64,000 nt of DNA from Camarhynchus parvulus. Its lineage: Eukaryota; Chordata; Aves; Passeriformes; Thraupidae. Location of the stretch: the NCBI RefSeq assembly GCF_901933205.1, contig NW_022148237.1, forward strand, positions 734,001 to 798,000. The letters are read 5' to 3'. A program made the translations under genes and the position numbers. Numbering within the stretch: the stretch's first letter is position 1; each line of letters starts with the position of its first letter. Shown here piece after piece: positions 43,837-54,000 of this stretch. A model generated the notes under the pieces. The model had not been told where the DNA came from. It was given only the letters and a program-made list of their open reading frames with translations, and searched no databases.

Positions 43837-44393
43837 ATGGGGGGGCTGGGGGCGTTTGGGGGGGGGTTTAGGGGGGCTCTGACCTCGGGGGGGCACTGGG
43901 GTCACTTCATGGTGGTCTGAGGGTCACCCCGGGCTGAGGCATCTCCCACTGCAAAATATTAATTATTGGTGATTGTTTAAGTCGAATCTTAATTATTTAG
44001 TTAATTATGGGGCTGTGTAATCATTGCTTTAAATTTGGGGGGAGGGGTTTGGGGGGTTCTGACCTGAGGTGGGGTCGCTGTGGTCACTTCATGGTCATCT
44101 GAAGGCCACACTGGGTTGAGGCATTTCCCACTGCAAAATATAAATTAATGGTGTTTTTTAATTAAGTTTTAATTAATTAAGTAATTGAAGGGCTCCAGTA
44201 TCATTGCTTTGGGCTGGGGGGGTTTGGGGGGGCTCTGACCTGTTTGGGGGCACTGTGGTCACTTCACATAGGCCGAGGTTTCTCCCACTCCCTAACACTG
44301 CAAAATATGAATTAATTACGTTTATTTATTAAATCCCTATTAACTAATTATTTAGTTAGCAATAAATTCCTATTAGTTAGTTAATTAATAGCT

Positions 44394-44460
44394 GCTCTCA
44401 GCGGTCACGTGGCATCAGGGACCCTCAGCCATATGCTTGTCATTGTCACTCCTCACAGAA
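44394..44460 (-). ncRNA. SNORD27: SNORD27 (C/D box snoRNA)
   Basis: Minus strand: degenerate C box GTGAGGA, guide TGACAAGCATATGG then CTGA, C' tgatgcc, D box GCTGA. The guide is a perfect complement of the 18S 5' segment catatgcttgtc, the known SNORD27 target. Confidence 0.9.
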
Positions 44461-44730
44461 CAGCCACAAACGTGCGGGGACCCCAAAATCGGCACCTCGG
44501 GGGGCTCGGGGAGAGCAGAAAATTCCACATTTTTACCCAAAAAAAAGGAGGGGCTCACCTAGGATGGGGTAATGGGGAACCCACGGATGAGGATTCCACA
44601 ATCCGAGAGCTGGAAAATGGAATTTTAAAAGAAATTAAGAGTCTTGAAATTCCTGTAAAATCCCTAAAATTCCTCCAGAACCCAAGATTTACACAGAAAC
44701 CCCACAAATTGTCATTTGTGACCCCCCCAG

Positions 44731-44795
44731 AGCCTCAGGGGGAACCGATCAATCACAGGGCTCAGTCTGGGGCGGTATCGCCTCATCCTCGGCAG
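44731..44795 (-). ncRNA. SNORD31 paralogue (second copy)
   Basis: Nearly identical to the SNORD31 at 40935-40998 over C box, guide ATACCGCCCCAGA, D', C' and D. The downstream flank and the adjacent exon start (gagctggaa on plus) are also similar, so a whole intron-exon piece was duplicated. It lies between SNORD26 and SNORD27. Confidence 0.88.
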
Positions 44796-45128
44796 GGGGG
44801 ACCCCAAAAAAACCCCAAAATTTCCTCCTCAAAGCCCAAAATCCCTTCCCAAACCCCCAGACTCACCCGAGCGCTCATGGCTCGTGCCTTGAAAACAAAG
44901 AAAAAAAAATATATTAAAATGAGAATTTTAACAAATCTTACAATGTCTTTATAAAAACTTTATAAATTTAAATTCCACGAGGGTTTAAAACCCTGGACAA
45001 GGATGTGAACTCCCACGTGTGGTTTATGCCCCACAATAAGATTTAATCTCATCCACGTGGGTCAGATTTATTCCACGAGGTTCTTAAACACCCCCCAAAG
45101 GGATCGGGACCCCCCACTCGGGTGAGTG

Positions 45129-45200
45129 CCACTCAGATTATTCCAGAAGCTTCTCCACTGACCCATCAGCAAGAGAGAGTTCAGGGTGATCATCCCCGCA
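45129..45200 (-). ncRNA. SNORD26: SNORD26 (C/D box snoRNA)
   Basis: Minus strand: GGGGATGATCA C box, conserved CTGAACTCTCTCTT, CTGATGG, then TTCTGGAATAATCTGA ending in the D box. It lies in intron 2 of SNHG1. Confidence 0.92.
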
Positions 45201-45365
45201 GCACTGCTGCCCTCAAATCCAGCTTGTTAAACCTAAAACGACTCACCTTAGGCAGAAGCAGCATTTCGCGAGCAAAAACGCTAAGGAGAAAACAAAAGAA
45301 AAATGCGTTAGAGTCACAGAGTATGATTATATGACATGGCGAACGCCCAGGTCGGGGCAGGACGA

Positions 45366-45432
45366 GCCCTCAGAGAACTCGAAATTCTTCACCGCGCCAT
45401 CAGCACAGGTCTGTGAGAGACTCATCCCCGAG
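45366..45432 (-). ncRNA. SNORD25: SNORD25 (C/D box snoRNA)
   Basis: Minus strand: GGGATGAG C box, guide CTCACAGACCTGTGCTGA, and D box TCTCTGAGG. It lies in intron 1 of SNHG1, its conserved place. Confidence 0.92.
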
Positions 45433-45667
45433 CAGCCCCTGCGGAAAGCGCGGCCCCCTCACGGAACCCCTCAGGGAGGGACACAGCGGCTGAACCGTGA
45501 GGGGAACAGCGCCTGGAGGGTTCCAGGCTGCTCCACATGAGCCAGGGAAGAGTGAACGCGGTTATGGAGGCCGCCGCACCCCCTTGATAACCACCCAAAT
45601 CCCCCCCTCAAGCTCAGCCCCAATGCAACCGTCACCAACCTCCTCCTACCGCTGCTGGGACAAAATG

Positions 45668-45720
45668 GCCGCCGCGCACCCTCACGGGCGTTTAAATAGC
45701 GCGCAGGGCATGCCGGGAAA
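45668..45720 (-). promoter_or_regulatory. SNHG1 core promoter
   Basis: TATTTAAA (minus, 45698-45691) lies about 25-30 bases upstream of a pyrimidine-rich start CCATTTTGTCCC near 45667, followed by the first donor at 45649. This is the layout of 5'TOP snoRNA host genes. CCATTTT/gccgccatttt also resembles a YY1 site. Confidence 0.65.
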
Positions 45721-45974
45721 AGGGGCGGGGCGTGAGCGCTGAGGGAGGAGAAAAGGCGGGAAAGGCGCGAGGGGCGCCCCCTGGCGGACGAGGCCGTGAG
45801 GGGAATCCCCGGGGGGGGTTTGGGGTGGATTTTTTTCGGAATTCCACCAGAATTCGTTGGGCAATTCCCGCCACCGCTCGGAAGGGTTCGGAGCGATCAG
45901 TTAATTCTCTTTACGGCTTTTCAGCTCCCTCCTTTGCCAATCGGATGTTTTCGGCGCTTTCCGCGCGCCACTCG

Positions 45975-46300
45975 GCTTAACTCGGGTGTTTCCGTCACTT
46001 TTCGGCTCCCTCAGCCCCGCCCACCGCCGCACTCGGGAATTTCCGTCAATTTTCGGCTCCCTCAGCCCCGCCCACCGCCCACTCGGGAATTTCCGTCACT
46101 TTCGCCGCCCCGCCCCGCCACACTCGGGAATTTCCGTCACTTTTCGGCTCCCCAGCCCCGCCCACCGCCACACTCGGGAATTTCCGTCACTTTTCGGCTC
46201 CCCAGCCCCGCCCACCGCCACACTCGGGAATTTCCGTCACTTTTCGGCTCCCCAGCCCCGCCCACCGCCGCACTCGGGTATTTCCGGCACCGCTCGGTTC
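45975..46300. repeat. 50-bp tandem array with kappaB sites and GC boxes upstream of SNHG1
   Basis: Seven units, each with a cggg-a-tttccg element, tcacttttcggctccc and cagccccgcccacc. GGGAATTTCC is perfect in five units (46035, 46085, 46126, 46176, 46226) and imperfect in the first and last. Each unit also has a CCCCGCCC GC box. It lies 310-630 bp upstream of the SNHG1 start and downstream of FAU. Confidence 0.92.
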
Positions 46301-46564
46301 TTTCCGCCTCCCCCATAGAGACTCATTCCTCAGCCAGCATCTTCTCGTTAGCAGACTCCAAATTAACGCTCATTAAGCTCCTCCCTCTAAATAACCACCC
46401 CATCAGCCGCTTGGGAACCCCATTAGCCCTTTCCAGGCCAACTTCACCCCCAAACCACTCCGAACGCTTCACCACCCGTGTTAAAACAAAGTTAAAAAAC
46501 TCAAAAATAAGCATCAAAAAATTCTCGAAAAGCCCCAGGACGCTGGGAACGGAGCCCAGATTGC

Positions 46565-46570
46565 TTTATT
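46565..46570 (-). terminator. FAU poly(A) signal AATAAA (minus strand)
   Basis: tttatt on plus, only five bases beyond the FAU stop codon (46577-46575). The very short 3' UTR is typical of FAU and other ribosomal protein genes. Confidence 0.85.
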
Positions 46571-46574
46571 GTGC

Positions 46575-47259
<685 letters not shown>

Positions 47260-47802
47260 GGTGGGGGCTGGGGGGGGGATTTGGGGGGTTAGACGGGGGT
47301 CCCCACAGCCCAAAAATAAAGGGGAGACCCTCAGGGGTCCCCTAACGGATTTGGGTCGGAATATGGGGGGCTCCAGACTCTCCTGTCTGTATTTTGGGGG
47401 GAAAACCCCCCCGAATTTCCTCCTCCCCCCCCAGAGGGTCCCCCCAAAGACTCCTGGGCCTTTCTGAGCCCCCCCACATCCTTCCCAAAGCCTCATGGAC
47501 CCCCCCCTAAATAACTCCGACCCCCTCAAGCCCTCACAGCCCCCTCAGGACCCCCCCGCAACGCCTCAGTCCCCTCTGACCCCCACGAAACCCCCGGGAC
47601 GCCCCAATAAACCTCCCAGGCCCCCCTCAAAGCCTCACAATCCCCCCCAATCCCCCCCAAGCTCGTCAAAACCTCCTCAAACCGCCTCATCCCCCTCCCT
47701 CAGCCCCTCTCCACCCTTCTGAGCCCTCAAAAAGCCCCAAAAAGCCCCAAATCTCCTCAAAAATCCCCAAATTTCCCTCGAACCTCTCGAGCGCGGCCTC
47801 AC

Positions 47803-47826
47803 CGCGGCGTCTCCAAGGCGGAAAGG
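47803..47826 (-). other. FAU non-coding first exon with 5'TOP-like start
   Basis: Minus strand CTTTCCGCCTTGGAGACGCC, followed by donor GTGAGG. A pyrimidine-tract start and a 24-nt leader exon fit a ribosomal protein gene. Confidence 0.7.
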
Positions 47827-48038
47827 GGCAGTGCGCAGGCGCGGCGCGGTGACGTCACCAGCACGTCAAGCGTCCGTGCCGACGCCGCCAGCCGCGGAAC
47901 TACAAAGATGGCGGAGCCTCGACAAAGGGGCGCGGCCAGGAAAATGGCGGAGCTCATTGGTCCACAGCCCCGGTGGGCGGAGCTACACGGATCGCGTCAC
48001 TTCCGGGCGGCAAATCCCCGCGTTGCCGTGGCAACGCG
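47827..48038. promoter_or_regulatory. Bidirectional FAU/BBS1 promoter
   Basis: About 210 bp of CpG-rich DNA between the FAU start and the BBS1 ATG. Two aagatggcgg/aaaatggcgg elements (47905, 47941) match YY1 sites, and there are cattggtcc (CCAAT-like) and cacttccgg (ETS-like, near 47998) motifs. No TATA box is visible. Confidence 0.7.
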
Positions 48039-51000
48039 ATGGCGGCGGCTGAGGAGAGGTGGGGGAGGGGCGGTTTTTGGGGGGGTTTTTGGGGGTCCCG
48101 GTGTCGGGATTCGCTCCCCCCTCAACGCTCGGACCCCCCCGCAGCGCTTCGCTATGGCTGGAGGCTCACGAGGACCCCCTGGCCGGGCTGTGCAGCTTCC
48201 CGGGCTGCATGGGTGAGGGGGGCGTGAGGGGGCGTGAGGGTGAGGGGGGGTCCGCGGATTTGGGGGGATTGGGGGGAGTCTCTGGGGGGGCTGGAAGTGG
48301 GGGGTTGGGGGTCTCTGTGTGACGGGGGGCGTCGTGAGGGGAATTTGGGGTGGGGGGGCCTGAGGGGGCTGAGGGTGAGGGGGGGTCTGTGGGTTTGGGG
48401 GGGGTTGGTGAGGGGGGGTCCCTGCGTGAGGGGGGGGGTCTGGGGGGTTGGGTGGGGGGGTCTCTGAGTGTGGGGGGATTTTGGGGGGGTCTCTGGGTGG
48501 AGGATCTTTTTGGGGGGGTTCCCCTGGGTCTGGAGGAGGGGGGGGTGTCCCTGTTTCGGGGGGTCCCTGAGCCCCTCCCCCCCTTTCAGCGCTGGTTGAT
48601 CTCCATGGCGACGGCGACCACAAGGTGATTCCGATTTGGGGAGGGGGTCCCGGGGGGGGGTTGGTCCCGGGGGGCTTTGGGGTGCCATGGGGGGGTGGCC
48701 GGGTGCAATGGGGGGTTCTCAGGTTGTTCTAGGGGTTTCCCCAGCCCCCCCCCCAATTTCCCCCCCTCAGCTGGTGCTGGGGGTCCCTGGGGGTCCCTGG
48801 GTTATTCTGGGGGGGTTCCCGGGGGTCTCTTGGGCTCGTCCTGGTTTGTTCTGGGTCTCTTTGGGGGTTCCCGGGGCCATCCCCCCCCCAGCTGTGGTCG
48901 GGTGCCCTGGGGGTCCCCTTGGCTGTCTGTTCGGGGTTCCCTTCCTCGTGTGGGGTCCTACCCCATTTCCCCCAGTGGTGGGTTGCCTGGGGTCGGGGGT
49001 CTGGCTATTCCCCCCATTTCAGCTGGTGGTCGGGGGTGCCCTGGGTTCTGGGGTTCCCGGGGGTTCTGGTTGTGGGTTTGGGGGCCGGGGTCTGGCTTGG
49101 GGTGTTTTCTGGTGGCTCTGGGCTCTCTGGCTTCCCGTCTCACCCCCATTTCCCCGTGGGGTCGGGGGCGTCCGGTTGGTCCGGTTACCCATTCGTGGTG
49201 GTGGGCCGGGCCGGGGGTCTGGGTGGGGGTTCCCGGTGTTTTGGGGGTGTACCCCCATTTCAGCTGGTGGTCGCCCGCGGGGGGTTTTTGGCCGGTTCTG
49301 TGGGGTTGGGGGTCTTGGGTCACCCCCATTTCCCCGGTGGGGGGTGCCCCGCCGGGGGGTCTCTGGGCTGTTCTGGGTTATTCTGGGGGGGTTCCCGGGG
49401 GTCTCTGGAGGCTCTGGGGGTCTCTGGGTTATTCTGGGGGTTCCCGGGGGTCTCACCCCCATTTCCCCCCAGCTGGTGGTCGGGGTGCCCCGCGGGCCGG
49501 GGAGTCCCTGGGTTATTCTGGGGGGGTTCCCGGGGGTCTCTGGAGGCTCTGGGGTCCCTGGGCTATCCCGGGTGTCTCACCCCCCATTTCCCCCCCAGCT
49601 GGTGGTCGGGCGGGGCCGGGGGTCCCTGGTTATTCTGGGGGGTTCCCGGGGTTCTGGAGGCTCTGGGTTCTGGGTTATTCTGGGGGTCCCGGGGGTCTCT
49701 GGAGGTTGGGCTGGGTATTTGGGGTCCCGGGTCTGGGGGCTTGGTCCTGGTATCCCGGGGTCTCACCCCCCATTTCCCCCCCAGCTGGTGGTCGGGGTGC
49801 CCCGCGGGCCGGGCGGGCCCCGCCTGGCCGTGGTGCGGGGCGCGGGCTCCATGCGCAGCCTGGCTCTGCCCGAGGCCCCCGCGGGGTGGGGGCGTTCGGC
49901 CCGGCCTTCGGGGGGGCGGGCGGCTCCGGGCCGGGGGGGCCCGCGGTGGTCGTGGCCGCGGGCCCCGCGCTGTTCGTGTACCGGAACCTGCGGCCGTTCT
50001 TCAAATTCGCGCTGCCGCCCCGCGCCCCCGAGCCCCTCGAGCGGGACCTGTGGCTGCAGGCCGAGCAGGTGGGCAGGGGGCGCCGGGGGGGACCCCTCCT
50101 CAAATCTGGGCAATCACCCCCGTTCTGCCCACAAGGCGGTTCTGGGGGGTTTCATTCATTCTGATGTTGTTTTTTTTGTTTGTTTGTTGTTTTGTTTTGT
50201 TTTTGTTTTTGTTTTTCTTAATTTACTTTTATTTTTTACTTACTTTTTTACTTTTACTTTTTTTTACTTACTTTTTTACTTTTACTTTTCTTAATTTAAT
50301 ATTTTTTTTTACTTGTTTGGGTTTTGGTTTGTTTGGTTTGGTTTTTTTGGGGGGGGTTTGGTTTTTTTGGTTTTGGGGTTTTTTGGGGTTTTTTGGGTTT
50401 TTGTTTTGGTTTTTTTTTTTTTTTTGGGGTTTTTTTGGTGTGGTTTTTTGGGGTTTTTTGGGGGTTTTTTTGGGTTTGTTTTGGGTTTTTGGTTTTTTTT
50501 GGGGGTTTTTGGTGTGGTTTTTTGGGGTTTTTTTTGGGTTTGTTTTGGGTTTTTGGGCTTTTTGGGTTTTTTTGGTGTGGTTTTTGGGGGTTTTTGGGTT
50601 TGTTTTGGTTTTTTTGGGTTTTTGGGGGTTTTTGGTGTGGTTTTGGGGGTTTTTGAGTTTTTGTTTTGGTGGTTTTTTGGTTTTGGGGTTTTGGGGGTTT
50701 TTGGGGTTTTTTTTTGAGTTTTTGTTGTTGTTTTTGGTTTTTTGGGTTTTTGGGGGTTTTTTTGAGTTTTTTTTTGGGTTTTTTTTGGTTTTTGGGGGTT
50801 TTTTTTGGGTTTGTTTTGGTTTTTTTGGGGTTTTTTTGTGGTATTTTTTTTTGTTTTTCTTTGGGGATTTTTGGTGGTTTTTTGGTTTTTTTTTTGTTTT
50901 TTTTTCTTAATTTAATTTTATTTTTTTTTAATTGTTTGGGTTTTTTGTTTGTTTGGTTTGGTTTTTTTGGGGGGGGTTGGTTTTTGGTTTTGGGTTTTTT

Positions 51001-54000
51001 TGGGGTTTTTTTTGGTGTGGTTTTTGGGGTTTTGGGGGTTTTTTTGGTTTTTTTTTGTTTTTTTGGGGTTTTTGGGTGTTTTTTTTTTTGGTTTTGTTTT
51101 GTTTGTTTTGTTTTTGGTTTTTGGGGTTTTTGTGTGGTTTTGGGGTTTTTTGGGGTTTTTTTTGGTTTGTTTTGGGTTTTTTGGGTTTTTTTGGGGGTTT
51201 TTTGGTGTGGTTTTTTGGGGTTTTTTGGGGTTTTTTTGAGTTTTTGTTTTGGTTTTTTTTTGTTTTTTGGGGTTTTTTTGGGGGGTTTTTTTGAGTTTTT
51301 GCTTTTGGTTTTTTTTGTTGTTGTTGTTTTTTGGGGGGTTTTTTGGGTTTGTTTTGGTTTTTTTTGGTTTTTTTTGTGTGGTTTTTATTTTTGTTTTTCT
51401 TTGGGGATTTTTTGGTGTTTTTTTGGGGTTTTTTTTGGGGTTTTTTTTTGTTTTTTTTTGGGGGGTCTGCAGGATCAGATCGACCCCCTCACGCTGAAGG
51501 AAATGTTGGAGGATTTGAGGTGGGGGCGACCCCGGGATTTTGGGGGGAGAAGACGAGGTTGAAATAGATGGGGAGGGGGCTGGGGGCAGCCCAAAAATAT
51601 TTGGGGTTTTTTTTTGGGGGAAATTCTGGGGTTTTTGGGGGAAGTTTGGGGCCTTGGGATGAATTTTGGGGTCTTTGGGAGGAGAATTTGGGGAAAATTT
51701 TGGGTCCCTGGAAGGAATTTGGGGGTTTAGGGGAGGAATCTGGGGTCGTGGGGAGGAATTTTGGGTTTGGGGGGGAATTTTGGGGAAACTTGGGGTCCCT
51801 GGGAAGGAATTTTGGGTTTTGCGGGAGGAATTTGGGATTTTTGGTGGGAACTTTGTGTTCCTGGGGGGAAATTTGGAGCCTTGGGGGGAATTTGGGGTTT
51901 TGGGGGAGGAGTCTGGGGTCTTTAAGGGGGAATTTTGGGGTCTTTGGGGGAATTTTGGGTTTTGGGAGGGAAGTTTTGGGTCTCTGGGGGCGAACTTTGG
52001 GTGTTTGGGGGGAATTTTGGGTTCCTGGGAGGAATTTGGGTCCTTGGGGGGAATTTTGGGTCCCTGGGGGGGAAATTTTGGGTCCCAGCAATCTGGATCA
52101 CTTCAGGGGGTCCCAAAAATTCCGGGTCACTTTGGGGGGTCCCATAAAGTCCGGTCCCTTTTGGGGTCACTTGGGGGTGTCCCCAAAGGCTGGGGGGGGG
52201 TCACCCTGAGCCCCCTCCCCGATTGGATTTTGGGGGGTCCCAGGGACAAGGCCGAGGTGCCCCTGACGGCGCAGTCGCTGCGGTGAGTGGGGGGCTCTGG
52301 GCTTTGGGGGGGTCCTGGGGGGTCCTGGGGGGTTCTGGGGGGTTCTGGGGGGCCCCTGTGGGGTTTGGGGGGGTCCTGGGGGCATTTGGGGGGTCCTGAG
52401 GGGTCCCAGGGGGGTTTGGGGGGGTCCTGGGGGGGGTCAGGGGGTTCTAGGGAGGTCCCTGTTGGTTTTGGGGGGGTTCCTGTGGGGTTTGGGGGGTCCT
52501 GGGGGGGTCCCATGGGGTTTGGGGGGTCCTTTTGGGATTGGGGGGGTCCTGGGGGGGTCAGGGGGTGCCATCGGTGCCCCCCCCCCCCCCAGGCTGCTGG
52601 CGCGCCCCGAGCTGGGGGCCGTTGGGGTGGCTGCACAAGGGGCGGCCCCTGCACAGACAGGTGGGTGCCACCTGGGGCACCTCCTGTGTCACCTCCTGTG
52701 TGTCACCTCCTGTGTCACCTGTGTGTCACCTCCTGTGTCACCTGTGTCACCTGCTGTGTCACCTGCTGTGTCACCTGTGTGTCACCTGTGTCACCTGGGG
52801 CACCTCCTGTGTGTCACCTGCTGTGTCACCTGTGTGTCACCTGTGTCACCTGTGTGTCACCTGCTGTGTCACCTGGGGCACCTCCTGTGTCACCTGCTGT
52901 GTCACCTGTGTGTCACCTGCTGTGTCACCTGTGTGTCACCTCCTGTGTCACCTCCTGTGTCACCTGTGTGTCACCTGCTGTGTCACCTGCTGTGTCACCT
53001 GTGTCACCTGGAGCACCTCCTGTGTCACCTGCTGTGTCACCTCCTGTGTGTCACCTGCTGTGTCACCTGTGTGTCACCTGTGTCACCTGTGTGTCACCTG
53101 CTGTGTCACCTGCTGTGTCACCTGTGTCACCTGGGGCACCTCCTGTGTCACCTGCTGTGTCACTTCCTGTGTCACCTCCTGTGTTACCTCCTGTGTGTCA
53201 CCTCCTGTGTTACCTGTGTGTCACCTGTGTCACCTGTGTGTCACCTGCTGTGTCACCTCCTGTGTGTCACCTCCTGTGTCACCTGTGTGTCACCTGTCCC
53301 CCTCTCTGTCCGCTGTGTCCCTGTGTCACCTCTGTCCCCTGTATACCCCCATGTCCCCATTGTCTCCTGTCCCCCCATGTCCCCATGTCCCACTGTCCCT
53401 GTTGGTGTCCCCTCTGTGTCCCCCATTGTCCCCTGTGTGTCCCCTGTCCCCGGGTGTCCCATTGTCCCCTCTGTGTCCCCAGACGGTGGTGACGTGTCTG
53501 GGGCGCTGCCCCGGGGGGGTCCCGAGGCACCCCCGACTGTCCCGTGCTGGGCACCGAGGCCGGGGACGTGCTGGTGCTGGACCCCGAGGCCTTCACCGTC
53601 ATCTGCAAGGTGGGACCCCAGAGACGCCCCAAAAACACCCCAAATACACCCCAAAAACATTTCCAAAAACACCCCAAATACACCTCAAAACCACCCTGTA
53701 AACATCCCAAAATATACTCCAAAAACATCTCCAAAACCACCCCAAATACACCCCAAATACACCTCAAAAACACCCCAAAATACACCCCAAAATACACCCC
53801 AAAATACACCCCAAATACACCCCAAAATCACCCTGAATACACCCCAAAACCACCCCAAAAACATCTCCAGAAACACCCCAAAACCATCCCAAATACACCC
53901 CACCAGGGAACCCCAAAATACACATGGGGAACCCTAAAACCCACCTGGGACCCCCCCCCAAAATCCCTTTGGGAACCCTCCGGATGCCCCCTGACCCCTT

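Larger units (their letters stand above)
40690..45667 (-). ncRNA. SNHG1: SNHG1, intronic snoRNA host gene (spliced non-coding RNA)
   Basis: Minus-strand host gene identified from its snoRNAs (SNORD25, 26, 27, 29, 30, 31). Exons inferred from GT-AG pairs: about 45667-45650, 45280-45247, 44887-44867, 44609-44559, 44297-44240, 44130-44064, 43948-43884, 43653-43633, 42393-42369, 41899-41877, 41664-41640, and a last exon 40747-about 40690 with AATAAA at 40717-40712. Exons are tiny (20-67 nt) and without long reading frames, as in 5'TOP snoRNA hosts. A TATA-like TATTTAAA lies at 45698-45691. Three middle exons are tandem duplicates of each other. The exon between 43632 and 42394 may be missed because that intron is filled by a minisatellite. 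Position beside WDR74 and U2 agrees with mammals. Confidence 0.85.

Noticed and set aside
44131..44239. C/D snoRNA in the intron between the duplicated SNHG1 exons
   Set aside because: A tgatac C-like box is present, but no D box or terminal stem can be placed.
50160..51465. Interstitial telomere repeat
   Set aside because: The tract lacks TTAGGG periodicity; runs of T and G vary in length and A is almost absent.
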